Positions 34,663-44,578 are shown, counted from the first letter of the stretch. The stretch is 64,000 nucleotides of DNA from Arcobacter caeni (GCF_003063245.1 NZ_MUXE01000005.1:1-64000), one strand, 5' to 3'. Program-made: numbers and translations. Notes: generated by a model from the sequence alone, not told the origin.

Positions 34663-35844
34663 ATGAAAGAAAATGAAAAAACCACTCCCTTATGGAGTGC
34701 AGTTTGGGCAATGTCTTTATGTGCTATGGTTTTGGTAGCATCTGAGTTCATGCCTGTTAGTTTACTAACACCACTTGCCACAGATTTAACTATAACAGAG
34801 GGATATGCTGGGCAATCTATATCAATTTCAGGTCTGTTTGCATTAGTAACTAGTCTTTTTTTAACTTCAATAATTGGACATACAAATAGACGAACGGTAT
34901 TGCTGTTTTTTACTGTTTTAATGGGAATATCAGGTGTTATTGTGGCATTTGCTCCAAATGCGATGATTTTAATGATAGGACGAGCTATTTTAGGAATATG
35001 TATTGGCGGTTTTTGGTCAATGTCCGCAGCAACTATTATGCGTCTTGTTCCCTCAAATTTAGTTCCTAAAGCATTGGCAATTTTAAATGGTGGCAATGCT
35101 TTATCAACGATGATAGCAGCACCTCTTGGAAGTTTTTTGGGAGGAATTATTGGTTGGAGAGGAGCATTTTTTTGCATTGTTCCCTTTGCGATTATTGCTT
35201 TTATTTGGTTATATAAAACTATGCCATCACTACCATCAAGACACACTTATGGTCACAGACCAAAATTAAGTAGTGTATTTAAACTGTTAAAACAATGGAA
35301 AGTCACTTTAGGAATGTTTTCAACTATGCTATTTTTTATGGGGCAATTTGCTCTTTTTACTTATCTTCGCCCTTTTTTAGAAACTCAAACAAAAGTTGAT
35401 TTTGAAATATTATCTTTAATTTTATTAGTTATGGGAATTGGTGGACTTATTGGAACTTTTATTATTGGAAATATTTTAAAAACTAGACTTTATAGTTTAT
35501 TGATTATTACACCATTTTTAATGATGTTGATTGTTATTGGGCTTATTTATTTTGCACATTCTTTAATAGCAATATTTATTTTGATGGCTCTTTGGGGATT
35601 TTTAGGAACTTCTGCTCCTGTTGCTTGGTGGACTTGGCTTAGTAAAACTTTACCCCATGAAGCAGAAGCTGGTGGTGGATTGATGGTTGCAATTATTCAA
35701 TTAGCGATTACTTTAGGAGCATCATTTGGGGGAATATTTTTTGATATTTATGGATACGAAATCACATTTGTATTTAGTGCAATAATATTAGCTATGGCAA
35801 CTTTAATGGCAAGTATTACGGCTTTTTACACTTATAAAAAGTAA
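34663..35844 (+). CDS. MFS exporter (DHA1 drug/nucleoside efflux type)
   Basis: A 393-aa transporter with 12 hydrophobic helices and a drug:H+ antiporter style: VASEFMPVSLLTPLATDL in helix 1, GHTNRRTVLL after helix 2 and GRAILGICIGGFWSM in helix 4 (motif C region). It resembles NepI/AraJ-like exporters. The substrate is unknown; export of a toxic metabolite would fit the aldo-keto reductase that follows after 10 nt. Operator-like motifs upstream tie it to the AraC regulator. Confidence 0.88.
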   Translation: MKENEKTTPLWSAVWAMSLCAMVLVASEFMPVSLLTPLATDLTITEGYAGQSISISGLFALVTSLFLTSIIGHTNRRTVLLFFTVLMGISGVIVAFAPNAMILMIGRAILGICIGGFWSMSAATIMRLVPSNLVPKALAILNGGNALSTMIAAPLGSFLGGIIGWRGAFFCIVPFAIIAFIWLYKTMPSLPSRHTYGHRPKLSSVFKLLKQWKVTLGMFSTMLFFMGQFALFTYLRPFLETQTKVDFEILSLILLVMGIGGLIGTFIIGNILKTRLYSLLIITPFLMMLIVIGLIYFAHSLIAIFILMALWGFLGTSAPVAWWTWLSKTLPHEAEAGGGLMVAIIQLAITLGASFGGIFFDIYGYEITFVFSAIILAMATLMASITAFYTYKK

Positions 35845-35854
35845 AGGATAAAAA

Positions 35855-36859
35855 ATGAAATACACAAAATTTGCAAATACAAATATAGAGTTATCAAAAA
35901 TTGGTTTAGGTTGTATGGGAATGAGTGCAGCTTATGGAGAGGATAAAGATGACAAAGAAAGTATCGCAACACTAGAGCGTTCAATTGAACTGGGAATTAA
36001 TTTTTGGGATACAGCAGATATTTATGGAAAGGGTGTAAATGAAGAGTTGATTTCACAAGTTCTTAAAAATAATAGAGACAAAATATTTATTGCCACAAAA
36101 TTTGGATTTAGAATGCCAAATGACACAGGTAATTCTTTTAGTGGAGATATTTATATAGATTGTTCACCAAAACATATCAAAGAAGCTGTTGAAAAAAGTC
36201 TAAAAAGATTAAAAGTTGATGTTATTGATTTATATTATGCCCACAGAATTGACCCAAATATTCCACTTGAAGATACAATAGGAGCAATGTCAGAACTTGT
36301 AAAAGAGGGAAAAATAAAATATTTGGGTCTTAGTGAATGTACGGCTGATGAATTAAAAAAAGCCCATGATATACACCCTATTTCAGCACTTCAAAGTGAA
36401 TATTCCCTTTTATATAGAGAAGTTGAAAAAGAGATTTTACCTTTGACGAAAAAGCTGGAAATTACTTTTGTTCCTTTTGCACCACTTGGGCGAGGTTTAA
36501 TGTCAAATAAGCTGGATATTAGTTCTCTTTCAAACAATGATTTTAGAAAAAATCTTCCAAGATATAAGGGTGAATATTTAGAAAATAATATGAAGTTATC
36601 ACAAGCTTTAGAAGAATTGGCAATTAATAAAAATGCAACAACAGCACAACTTGCAATTGCTTGGGTAATTGCTCAAAGTGACAACATTATTCCAATTCCT
36701 GGAACTAAAAAAAGAAAATATTTAGAATCAAATGTAGGTTCTGTTAATTTAAATTTAGATTCATCTGATTTAGAAAAAATCGAAGATATATTAAAGATGT
36801 ATCCAAATGTCGGACCTAGATATTCAGCAAGAGAAAATAAGTTTGTTAAAAAATCATAA
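35855..36859 (+). CDS. Aldo-keto reductase
   Basis: A 334-aa NADPH-dependent (beta/alpha)8-barrel reductase for aldehydes or ketones. The catalytic tetrad is visible: Asp and Tyr in FWDTADIYGKG, Lys in FIATKFGF and His in YYAHRIDPN. The C-terminal nucleotide-binding part has IPIPGTKKRKYLESNVG. It resembles the AKR13-like/YakC group. It is co-transcribed with the MFS gene and, with the alcohol dehydrogenase at 30766, gives the cluster two carbonyl-reducing enzymes. Confidence 0.92.
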   Translation: MKYTKFANTNIELSKIGLGCMGMSAAYGEDKDDKESIATLERSIELGINFWDTADIYGKGVNEELISQVLKNNRDKIFIATKFGFRMPNDTGNSFSGDIYIDCSPKHIKEAVEKSLKRLKVDVIDLYYAHRIDPNIPLEDTIGAMSELVKEGKIKYLGLSECTADELKKAHDIHPISALQSEYSLLYREVEKEILPLTKKLEITFVPFAPLGRGLMSNKLDISSLSNNDFRKNLPRYKGEYLENNMKLSQALEELAINKNATTAQLAIAWVIAQSDNIIPIPGTKKRKYLESNVGSVNLNLDSSDLEKIEDILKMYPNVGPRYSARENKFVKKS

Positions 36860-36981
36860 AAGACAAATTTAGAAATAAATAATTTTTTTAGTATCTTTAT
36901 TATCATTAAGTATCCGATAAAGTAATGTTGAAGTAATTTTATGTAAAACTTAAAATATTAAAATATACACTAAGGTAGTTA

Positions 36982-38973
36982 ATGCGTTATGATGTACTAA
37001 TCGTAAGTGATGAGCAAAAACAATTTAAAGATTTCAAAAGATATGCTTCTAAAATAATGAAGAATATAAACATAACTCTCTCTTTTGAGTGTGATGATGT
37101 TTATGAAGCTATTGAGTACACTGATATACTAATAATTGATATAAATGTACATAACTATTTTAACCCTTTAGAAGATTATCTTGAAAAGAAAATTCACACA
37201 ATATTTTTGGTTGAAGAGAATTTACATTTAGAAAAATACTCTATTATCAACAAAGATGATATTTTATATTATCCTTTGGATTTAGATAAATTAATCTTAA
37301 AAATAAAACATTATACAAATTTAGTTCATTCAAATATTGTTCTAAAAAAAGAAGAAGAATTTTCAAATTCGATAATAAATAATATTGACTATCCTATTTT
37401 TTCTATTGATAGTGAAAAAGTGATTTTTTCAAATGATCACTTTTTCAAACTTCTAAGTTGTGCATCTTTGGAAGAAATAAATAAAAAATATAAAAATATT
37501 GCTGACATTTTTGAAAAAGAGATTGGCTGTATTACAAACTTTGATAATAGAATATTTGAAAAATGTGAAAATAAAAATATTAAAGTTTGTATTAATAGCA
37601 ATAATATCAAAAAATATTTTTCATTACAAAAAATTGCATTAACTCATAATAACACTTCAATTATAATATTACATGATATTAGCCATGAAATCGAACATAA
37701 ACACGAATTATACAAACTTTTATATACTGATAATCTAACTGCATTTCCAAATAGAGCAAAATTAATCGAAGAGTTACAAAATAATAATTTAGTTTTAGAA
37801 GCAGTTTGTCTTTTAAATATCAACTCTTTTAAAGAAGTAAATGATTTTTTTGGTCATAAAGTTGGTGATGCTATATTAATTGATGTAGCAAAATTAATTC
37901 AAGAAAAAATCAAAAATGAAGGTGAACATTTTAAATTATATAAATTTCCTTCTGATAATTATTGCATTACAAATACAAAAGATTGTCAAGAAAGTTTTGT
38001 AAGTTTAATAAAAAATATTGTTGAATCAGTTTATAAAAAAGTATTTATTTATGAATTATATGAAATTGATATTAGAATAACAGCTGGAATATCTTTTTCA
38101 AATAAAAATAATAAATTAATTACAGCGGATATTGCCTTGCAATCTGCAAAAAAAGACCATAAAGATTATATTGTTTTTTATGATGAATTGGATAAATTTA
38201 GAGAATATGAAAATAATATGTTATGGACAAAAAAATTAAAATCTGCATTTATAAATGACAATATTGAAGTGTATTTTCAACCACTTGTAAATAATAGAAC
38301 TTTAAAAGTTGATAAATATGAATGTTTAGTAAGATTAATAGAAGAAGATGGAAAAGTTGTGGCACCCTACTTTTTCTTGGATATTTCAAAAAAATCTAAT
38401 CAATATACAAAACTTACAAAAATAGTTTTAGAAAAATCTTTTCAAAAATTTGAACATTTACCTTTTGAATTTTCAGTAAATATTTCTTATGAAGATATAG
38501 AAAGTCCTGATTTCTTGGATTTTATAAAAGGTTTATTAAAAAAATATGATATTGCACCTAAAGTTGTATTTGAGATTTTAGAGGATGAAAGTATAAAAAA
38601 TTACAATCTATTAATCTCATTTGTAGATGAAGTAAAAGCTTTGGGATGTAAAGTTGCAATTGATGATTTTGGAAGTGGATATTCAAACTTTGAACATCTT
38701 TTAAAAATGAATATTGATTATCTAAAAATTGATGCTTCACTTATTAAAAATATTGCAACAAATGAAAACTCTTATAAAATCACTAAAACTATAATTGAAT
38801 TTGCAAAAAATCTAAATCTAAAAACAATTGCAGAATTTGTTGAAAATGAAGAAATATTTAATATTGTTAGAAACTTAGGTGCAGATTATTCACAAGGTTA
38901 CTTTTTTTCAGCTCCAATATCAGCTCCAAATATAAAAGAATACAATGAAAATGGAGATAAAAGTCATGAATAA
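36982..38973 (+). CDS. EAL-domain c-di-GMP phosphodiesterase with degenerate receiver and GGDEF domains
   Basis: A 663-aa regulatory protein. The N-terminus (about 1-115) resembles a receiver domain (DILIIDINVHN), then a PAS-like region (about 125-235), a GGDEF domain and an EAL domain. The GGDEF motif reads SDNY near residue 322, so cyclase activity is not expected; it may bind GTP. The EAL domain looks active: ECLVRL near 447, NISYED, EILED, DDFGSGYSNF, YLKIDASLIKN and QGYFFSAP are all in place. It should degrade c-di-GMP. The last 8 nt overlap the next gene, a diguanylate cyclase, so opposing enzymes are made from one transcript. Confidence 0.88.
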   Translation: MRYDVLIVSDEQKQFKDFKRYASKIMKNINITLSFECDDVYEAIEYTDILIIDINVHNYFNPLEDYLEKKIHTIFLVEENLHLEKYSIINKDDILYYPLDLDKLILKIKHYTNLVHSNIVLKKEEEFSNSIINNIDYPIFSIDSEKVIFSNDHFFKLLSCASLEEINKKYKNIADIFEKEIGCITNFDNRIFEKCENKNIKVCINSNNIKKYFSLQKIALTHNNTSIIILHDISHEIEHKHELYKLLYTDNLTAFPNRAKLIEELQNNNLVLEAVCLLNINSFKEVNDFFGHKVGDAILIDVAKLIQEKIKNEGEHFKLYKFPSDNYCITNTKDCQESFVSLIKNIVESVYKKVFIYELYEIDIRITAGISFSNKNNKLITADIALQSAKKDHKDYIVFYDELDKFREYENNMLWTKKLKSAFINDNIEVYFQPLVNNRTLKVDKYECLVRLIEEDGKVVAPYFFLDISKKSNQYTKLTKIVLEKSFQKFEHLPFEFSVNISYEDIESPDFLDFIKGLLKKYDIAPKVVFEILEDESIKNYNLLISFVDEVKALGCKVAIDDFGSGYSNFEHLLKMNIDYLKIDASLIKNIATNENSYKITKTIIEFAKNLNLKTIAEFVENEEIFNIVRNLGADYSQGYFFSAPISAPNIKEYNENGDKSHE

Positions 38974-40282
38974 AGAAATTCTAAAAGACATCTGCGTTTT
39001 GTATGTGGAAGATGAAAATGATGTTAGAGAATTTACAGCAAAATTACTTGATTCATTACTAAAAAAGGTTTATGTTGCACAAGATGGACTTGAGGGTTTA
39101 AAAATATTTGAAGAAAATAAAAATAATATTGATTTAATAATTTCTGATATTAATATGCCTAAAATGGATGGTTTATCTATGTGTGAAGCTATCAGAAAAA
39201 TAAATAATGAAATCCCTCTTGTAATTACAAGCGCTCATAGTGACACAAATTTTTTAAGAAGATCTATTGAAATTGGAGTTACTACTTATGCTATGAAACC
39301 AATTGATTTATATCAGCTAATGGAAAGTATCATAAAAGCGATGGAACCAATAATATTAAAGAAAAAATTAGTAGAATTAAATCTATCTCTTGAAAGTAAA
39401 ATAGAACAAGAAATATCTAAAATAAAATCTATTTTAGATGCACAAGATAATATTATAATTGTTACAAACAAAGAAGAAATAACTAATGTAAATAAAAAAT
39501 TCTTAGATTTTTTTGGAATAAATAATTTTAATGACTTTATAAAAAGTAAAAGAAATATTTTTGATTTTTTTAAAGAAGATTTTGGTTTTATATCAAAAGA
39601 ACAAATAAGTAAACAAGAATCTTGGATTAAATATATAAAAGAATTACATGAAATAGATAGAATTGTTAAAATAAAAGATGCTTTTGATGAAGAAAAAATA
39701 TTTGCAATAAATGTAGATTATTATGAAAATAAAGAAGACTATTATGTCTTTTCATTAACAGATATTACAAAATTAAAAGAGAAATCTAATCTTTTTGAAT
39801 ATCAAGCAAGTCACGATAAATTAACAGGATTATTTAATAGAAATAAATTTGATGAAGTTTATACAAAAGAGATAAAACGCTCAAAAAGATACAATAACGA
39901 ATTATCAATGATTATTTTTGATATAGATGATTTTAAATTAGTAAATGATAATTATGGTCATCAAATTGGAGATGAAGTTTTAAAAGAGATTGCAAAAATT
40001 ATTTTAAACAAAGTTAGAGAGCAAGATATAAATGTAAGATGGGGAGGAGAAGAGTTTTTAATCCTTTTACCAGAAACAAATCTAACAGGTGCAGCCACAG
40101 TTGCCTCAAAAATAAGAATGGCTATAAAAGAACACCTTTTTAGTAATAAAGATTTGAAAATTACTGCAAGTTTTGGTGTTAGTCAACTTTTAAGTGAAGA
40201 TAATGAAACTACATTTATCTCAAGAAGCGATACTCTTTTATATGAAGCAAAAAAAGCAGGAAAAGATAAAGTAATATCATAG
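38966..40282 (+). CDS. Response-regulator diguanylate cyclase (REC-PAS-GGDEF)
   Basis: A 438-aa protein that makes c-di-GMP. The receiver domain (1-120) has VLYVEDENDV and phospho-acceptor Asp61 in IISDINMPKMDG. A coiled-coil/PAS-like middle region leads to a GGDEF domain (about 275-438) with active-site RWGGEEFLILLP and, five residues before it, the inhibitory I-site REQD, so product feedback is expected. The start at 38966 follows GGAG; an in-frame ATG at 38945 inside the upstream gene lacks a ribosome site. No histidine kinase gene is adjacent. Confidence 0.9.
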   Translation: MNKEILKDICVLYVEDENDVREFTAKLLDSLLKKVYVAQDGLEGLKIFEENKNNIDLIISDINMPKMDGLSMCEAIRKINNEIPLVITSAHSDTNFLRRSIEIGVTTYAMKPIDLYQLMESIIKAMEPIILKKKLVELNLSLESKIEQEISKIKSILDAQDNIIIVTNKEEITNVNKKFLDFFGINNFNDFIKSKRNIFDFFKEDFGFISKEQISKQESWIKYIKELHEIDRIVKIKDAFDEEKIFAINVDYYENKEDYYVFSLTDITKLKEKSNLFEYQASHDKLTGLFNRNKFDEVYTKEIKRSKRYNNELSMIIFDIDDFKLVNDNYGHQIGDEVLKEIAKIILNKVREQDINVRWGGEEFLILLPETNLTGAATVASKIRMAIKEHLFSNKDLKITASFGVSQLLSEDNETTFISRSDTLLYEAKKAGKDKVIS

Positions 40283-40291
40283 ATATTACTT

Positions 40292-40307
40292 ATTTTTAGC
40301 TAAAAAT
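40292..40307. terminator. Weak bidirectional hairpin between the cyclase gene and lptB
   Basis: ATTTTTAGCTAAAAAT is a perfect 16-bp palindrome overlapping the lptB stop codon. It is short and AT-rich, so termination is plausible, not certain. Confidence 0.3.
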
Positions 40308-41022
40308 TAAAATTATCACCTAAATAGTGTTCTCGAACTTTATCATCATTTTTAATCTCATCACTTGTTCCACTTGCCAATAAACTTCCTGATTTCATAA
40401 CATAAGCTCTATCACAAATTTGTAAAGTTTCTCTTACATTGTGGTCTGTTATTAAAACTCCAATATTTATTTTTGTTAATTGATGAATAATTTCTTGAAT
40501 ATCTTTTACAGCAATTGGATCAACTCCTGCAAATGGTTCATCTAAAAGTAAAAATTTTGGTTTAGAAACTAATGCTCGTGCTATTTCCGTTCTTCTTCTC
40601 TCACCACCAGAAAGCGAAACACCCATTCTTTGACGAATTGGTTCAATATTAAAAAGCTCAAGTAACTCTTCTACTCTTTTATTTTGTTCATCTTTATCTT
40701 TTGTAACAATTTGAGCAGCTAACATTAGATTATCTTCAACTGATAAATCTTTAAAGATAGATGATTCTTGCGGTAAATAACCAATTCCCTTTAAAGCTCT
40801 TTTATGTAAAGGAAGTGATGTAATATCTTCATCATCAAAAAAAACTTTTCCACTTGTTGGTTTTACTAAACCACAAACAGTATAAAATGTAGTTGTTTTT
40901 CCAGCTCCATTTGGACCTAATAATCCAACAATTTCACCTGATTTTACTTCTATTGAAATACCATGAAGAATTTGCGTTTTTTTGATAGTTTTTGTTATAT
41001 CTTGTATATGTAATTTATGCAT
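40300..41022 (-). CDS. lptB: LPS export ABC transporter ATPase LptB
   Basis: ATPase of 240 aa that powers the Lpt bridge moving lipopolysaccharide to the outer membrane. Walker A is GPNGAGKTTTF, the signature is LSGGERRRTEIARAL and Walker B is FLLLDEPFAGVDP. The length, the sequence IGYLPQESSIF and the ABC signature are typical of LptB rather than amino-acid transporter ATPases. It overlaps tsaE by 8 nt at the end of a four-gene operon. Confidence 0.94.
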   Translation of the reverse strand: MHKLHIQDITKTIKKTQILHGISIEVKSGEIVGLLGPNGAGKTTTFYTVCGLVKPTSGKVFFDDEDITSLPLHKRALKGIGYLPQESSIFKDLSVEDNLMLAAQIVTKDKDEQNKRVEELLELFNIEPIRQRMGVSLSGGERRRTEIARALVSKPKFLLLDEPFAGVDPIAVKDIQEIIHQLTKINIGVLITDHNVRETLQICDRAYVMKSGSLLASGTSDEIKNDDKVREHYLGDNFNF

Positions 41023-41428
41023 TTATTTTATATAGCCTTTTATTATCTTTTTTTTCTATTTCAATTAAAATCACTTTATATCCATAATCATTTAAAATCT
41101 CTTCCAATCTTTCATCGCCCCACTCCACAAAATGAACACCATGTTTTTCAAACTCTTCAAGCATTCCTAATGAAATAAATTCACTCAAAGTTTTATTATA
41201 AACATCATAATGAAAAATATCATTTGAATAAATAGCTTGAAGTGAAAAAGTAGGAGAAGTAACCAAATCATCATAACCACAAGCTTTTACATAATTTTTC
41301 ACAAGTGTAGTTTTACCACTTGCTAAATCACCTCTTAAAATTACAATACAATCTTCATATATAATTTCTTTTAAATATTTCATTAAAATATCTAATTGAT
41401 TTAATTCTAATTCAAACTTCTTTTGCAA
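41015..41428 (-). CDS. tsaE: tRNA t6A-synthesis ATPase TsaE
   Basis: Small P-loop ATPase (137 aa) required with TsaB and TsaD for threonylcarbamoyl-adenosine at position 37 of ANN-decoding tRNAs. Walker A is GDLASGKTTLVKN; the family motif TSPTFSLQAIY and the final HYDVYN and VEWGDE segments are present. It begins 8 nt after trpD and overlaps lptB, so it is co-transcribed with unrelated housekeeping genes. Confidence 0.93.
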   Translation of the reverse strand: MQKKFELELNQLDILMKYLKEIIYEDCIVILRGDLASGKTTLVKNYVKACGYDDLVTSPTFSLQAIYSNDIFHYDVYNKTLSEFISLGMLEEFEKHGVHFVEWGDERLEEILNDYGYKVILIEIEKKDNKRLYKINA

Positions 41429-41436
41429 ACTAAACC

Positions 41437-42420
41437 CTAACTTAATCGATTAGATACTTTTATAATTTGTTCTAATTTTTCTTTTGCTGCACCACTAATG
41501 ATTGCTGCTTTTGCCATATCAATACCATCTTTAAAATCTCTAGCCTTTTCATCTATAATCAAAGCCGCTGCTGTATTTATTAGAACAATATCAAGTTTTG
41601 CACCAACTATTTTTTTAGATAAAATATCAGATGTAAGTTTGGCATTAAATTCAGGACCCTCACCCATAATATCATCTTTAGAAGCAAGAGGAATACCGTA
41701 ATGTTCAGGATTTATTTCAATATCTGTAATTTTCCCATTTATCAAAAGTGTGGCGTAAGTTATATCTGAAACTGAAATTTCATCCATTCCGTCATTTGAT
41801 GATAAAATCATGGCTCTTTTTGTATCTAACATATCTAAAGCTGCTGCAATTCTATTTATATAACTTTTATCAAATACACCAATTACTTGTTTAGTAACAC
41901 CAGCTGGATTACATAAAGGTCCTAAAATATTCATAATAGTTCTATGGGGAATTGTTTTTCTTACAGGTGTAATATATTGCATTGCTGGATGATGATTATT
42001 TGCAAACATAAAAGCAAATCCAGTTTCCTCAAGCATTTTTGCATTGTTTTCTAAACTTAAATTTAAATTTATTCCTAAAACTTCAAGCATATCAGCACTT
42101 CCTGATTTACTCGTAACACTTCTATTTCCATGTTTTGCCACATAAGATCCACAAGCTGCTAGTAAAATTGAAACTGTACTAGAAATATTAAAACTATAAC
42201 TTTTATCTCCACCCGTTCCCACTACATCAATTGCTTTTGCTCTTAAATCTTCATGAATAGGAAGTGGTATAAGATGATCTCTCATAGCACTTGCAGCCCC
42301 TGCAATTTCAGCAGCTGTTTCACCTCTTTCATAAAGTTCTAATAAATATTCTCTAATTTCTACTTGTGATAATCTATTTTCAAAAATATCATCAAATTTT
42401 AATTTAGCTGCATTAAACAT
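41437..42420 (-). CDS. trpD: Anthranilate phosphoribosyltransferase
   Basis: Second step of tryptophan synthesis: transfers phosphoribosyl from PRPP to anthranilate. The 327-aa protein has the PRPP-binding VVGTGGDKSYSFNIST, KHGNRSVTSKSGSADMLE and HPAMQYITPVRKTIPHRTIM. It stands apart from other trp genes, between an S4 RNA-binding gene (no gap) and tsaE, so its expression is probably tied to the housekeeping operon and not to tryptophan supply. Confidence 0.95.
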   Translation of the reverse strand: MFNAAKLKFDDIFENRLSQVEIREYLLELYERGETAAEIAGAASAMRDHLIPLPIHEDLRAKAIDVVGTGGDKSYSFNISSTVSILLAACGSYVAKHGNRSVTSKSGSADMLEVLGINLNLSLENNAKMLEETGFAFMFANNHHPAMQYITPVRKTIPHRTIMNILGPLCNPAGVTKQVIGVFDKSYINRIAAALDMLDTKRAMILSSNDGMDEISVSDITYATLLINGKITDIEINPEHYGIPLASKDDIMGEGPEFNAKLTSDILSKKIVGAKLDIVLINTAAALIIDEKARDFKDGIDMAKAAIISGAAKEKLEQIIKVSNRLS

Positions 42421-42669
42421 TTAGTCTATCCTTTGCACATATTCTTCGATTTTTGATTTTGGAGTTGATTTTGTATTTGGTATTTGTAGTACTTTAAATT
42501 TTTCAGTTTTTTCTAAATACCTAATCTCAATCGTGTCTCCAACTTTAACCTCTTTTGCTTTTTTCACAGCTTGGTCATTTATAAAAACAACCTTATGTTC
42601 AAGCATATCCTCAGCCACAGCTCTTCGTTTTGTAATATTAACGGCATTTAAAAATTTATCTATTCTCAT
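42421..42669 (-). CDS. S4-domain RNA-binding protein (HslR-like)
   Basis: An 82-aa protein consisting almost wholly of one S4 domain: MRIDKFLNAVNITKRRAVAE, then VFINDQAVKKAKEVKVGDTI. Related proteins bind rRNA or stalled 50S-nascent chain complexes. It is the first gene of the operon with trpD, tsaE and lptB, with the trpD start directly adjoining its stop. The specific target RNA is unknown. Confidence 0.88.
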   Translation of the reverse strand: MRIDKFLNAVNITKRRAVAEDMLEHKVVFINDQAVKKAKEVKVGDTIEIRYLEKTEKFKVLQIPNTKSTPKSKIEEYVQRID

Positions 42670-42898
42670 AAGATAGATTATAACTAATTTTAACTAAATG
42701 AGTGTTTATACTCATGTTAAAATAACATTCCATCAACTCCTCAAATTAATCATTCTCTACCATAACTACTATGACTTTGCTTTACAATTTAATTCAATTT
42801 TTTTAAATTAATCAATACTTATGTTTTACTATTTTACTTATTATTTATTTTAACAATTACTCAAAGTAATCTAACATAAATTTTTTAAACTATTTTCA

Positions 42899-43040
42899 TT
42901 AATTATCTGTTACTTCTTTTGATTTGTCTTTTACTCTATAAAGTTTTATATTTCTATTTAATGCTTGTTTGAAAGTTGATTGGAGAAGTAGGAAGTGGCG
43001 ATTCTATAACTTTACCTTTACCAGTAATTCTAAATGACAC
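42899..43040 (-). pseudogene. Probable frameshifted small gene
   Basis: A strong ribosome site, AAAAGGAG, lies 6 nt before GTG at 43040. The first frame reads MSFRITGKGKVIESPLPTSP and stops after 28 codons (42954-42956). A +1 shift around 42975-42985 continues into a second frame with natural composition, TFKQALNRNIKLYRVKDKSK, ending at 42899. Together they would give a protein of about 46 aa. I do not recognise the family. It could be a pseudogene, a sequencing error or a programmed shift. Confidence 0.35.
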
Positions 43041-43156
43041 TTGATACTCCTTTTTTTAATATTGTGAAAATTATAACACAATATGATTTTTTTAACAAAA
43101 AATATCAAAAATTACATATCAGTAACTAACGCCATCTACTATTTAATAGATTAAAT

Positions 43157-43183
43157 TTGTTTATAGTAAAAATTTGTTAAAAT
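43157..43183 (+). promoter_or_regulatory. Candidate sigma-70 promoter of argG
   Basis: TTGTTT (43157-43162) and an extended -10, TGTTAAAAT (43175-43183), 37 bp before the argG start. The spacing of 15 bp is short, but the TG extension makes up for this in this phylum. Confidence 0.3.
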
Positions 43184-43219
43184 AAGCACCTTAAAAATAA
43201 AGCAATATAGGATAAATTT

Positions 43220-44461
43220 ATGAGTAAAAAAGATATTAAAAAAGTTGTATTAGCTTATAGTGGTGGGCTTGATACTTCTATTATTTTAAAATGGCTTCAA
43301 GATGAATACAATGCTGAAGTTATTACTTTTACAGCTGATTTAGGTCAAGGTGAAGAAGTTGAACCAGCTCGTACTAAAGCAATCGCTTGTGGTATTAAAC
43401 CTGAAAATGTTTTCATTTTAGATATTAAAGAAGAGTTTGTAAAAGATTATGTTTTCCCTATGTTTAGAGCAAATGCTATTTATGAAGGTGAATATTTACT
43501 TGGAACTTCGATTGCTAGACCTTTAATTGCAAAAAAATTAATTGATATTGCAAACCAAACAGGTGCTGAGGCTGTATCTCATGGTGCAACGGGAAAAGGA
43601 AATGACCAAGTAAGATTTGAACTTGGAGCATTAGCTTTAAGACCTGATATTAAAGTTATTGCACCTTGGAGAGAATGGGAATTAAATTCAAGAGAGAGTT
43701 TACTTGAATACGCAAAAAAACATGGTATTGAAATCGCTCAAAAACATCTTGATAAAGACGGAAATCCAGCTGTTAGTCCATATTCTATGGATGCAAACTT
43801 ATTACATATTTCTTATGAGGGATTACATTTAGAAAATCCAGCAAATGAGCCAGAAGAATCTATGTGGTTATGGACAACTCCACCAGAAAAAGCTCCTGAT
43901 AAAGCTGAATACTTAACTTTAACATATAAAAATGGAGATCCAATCGCACTAAATGGTGTTGAAATGTCACCAGCAACTTTACTTACTAAATTAAATGAAT
44001 ATGGTAATAAACACGGTATTGGAAGAGTTGATATTGTTGAAAATAGATATGTTGGGATGAAAGCTCGTGGTTGTTATGAAACTCCAGGTGGAACTATCAT
44101 GTTAAAAGCACATAGAGCTATTGAGTCTATTTGTTTAGATAGAGAAGCTGCACATTTAAAAGATGAGTTAATGCCAAAATATGCTAAGTTAATTTACCAA
44201 GGATATTGGTTCTCACCTGAGAGAGAAATGCTTCAAGCTGCTATTGATGCAACTCAAAAAAATGTTGAGGGAACTGTAAAAATTAAACTTTACAAAGGTA
44301 ATGTTATGGTTGTAGGAAGAGAATCAATTAACTCTTTATATGATGATGCCTACTCTACTTTTGAAAAAGATGAAGTTTATAACCAAAAAGATGCTGAAGG
44401 ATTTATTAGATTAAATGCTTTAAGATTTATTATTGCTGGAAAAAATAAAAATAGAAAATAA
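43220..44461 (+). CDS. argG: Argininosuccinate synthase
   Basis: Joins citrulline and aspartate at the cost of ATP in arginine synthesis. The 413-aa protein has the N-type ATP-pyrophosphatase P-loop [30 protein letters not shown] and [16 protein letters not shown], all family-specific. It is a single-gene unit ending in a strong terminator; no other arg genes adjoin. Confidence 0.97.
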   Translation: MSKKDIKKVVLAYSGGLDTSIILKWLQDEYNAEVITFTADLGQGEEVEPARTKAIACGIKPENVFILDIKEEFVKDYVFPMFRANAIYEGEYLLGTSIARPLIAKKLIDIANQTGAEAVSHGATGKGNDQVRFELGALALRPDIKVIAPWREWELNSRESLLEYAKKHGIEIAQKHLDKDGNPAVSPYSMDANLLHISYEGLHLENPANEPEESMWLWTTPPEKAPDKAEYLTLTYKNGDPIALNGVEMSPATLLTKLNEYGNKHGIGRVDIVENRYVGMKARGCYETPGGTIMLKAHRAIESICLDREAAHLKDELMPKYAKLIYQGYWFSPEREMLQAAIDATQKNVEGTVKIKLYKGNVMVVGRESINSLYDDAYSTFEKDEVYNQKDAEGFIRLNALRFIIAGKNKNRK

Positions 44462-44485
44462 TCTTTTATTTTCTATTTTATTTCT

Positions 44486-44518
44486 AAAAAAGGTGGCTTA
44501 TTTTAAGTCACCTTTTTT
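44486..44518 (+). terminator. Rho-independent terminator of argG
   Basis: AAAAAAGGTGGCTTA pairs with TAAGTCACCTTTTTT (one G-U pair) around a TTT loop, with a seven-T run. A textbook hairpin 25 nt after the argG stop. Confidence 0.85.
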
Positions 44519-44578
44519 TATTGCATTTTTTTTAGTCAAAAGATATAATCAATTCAATAAAGCTAAGGAGAGAAAGCT

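Larger units (their letters stand above)
42670..43219. other. 550-bp spacer between the S4 gene and argG
   Basis: The longest gap in the window. It holds a perfect inverted repeat, ATGAGT-6-ACTCAT, at 42698-42715 upstream of the S4 gene, a probable frameshifted small gene on the - strand (42899-43040) and an argG promoter candidate near 43157-43183. I see no tRNA or known structured RNA; 42717-42898 is featureless AT-rich sequence. Confidence 0.6.

Noticed and set aside
34647-35246. 199-codon frame on the - strand
   Set aside because: Lies fully inside the MFS exporter gene in antisense; no ribosome site and no recognisable protein.
42698-42715. Perfect inverted repeat ATGAGT-6-ACTCAT
   Set aside because: Short and single; no second copy found and no T-run, so neither an operator nor a terminator can be claimed.
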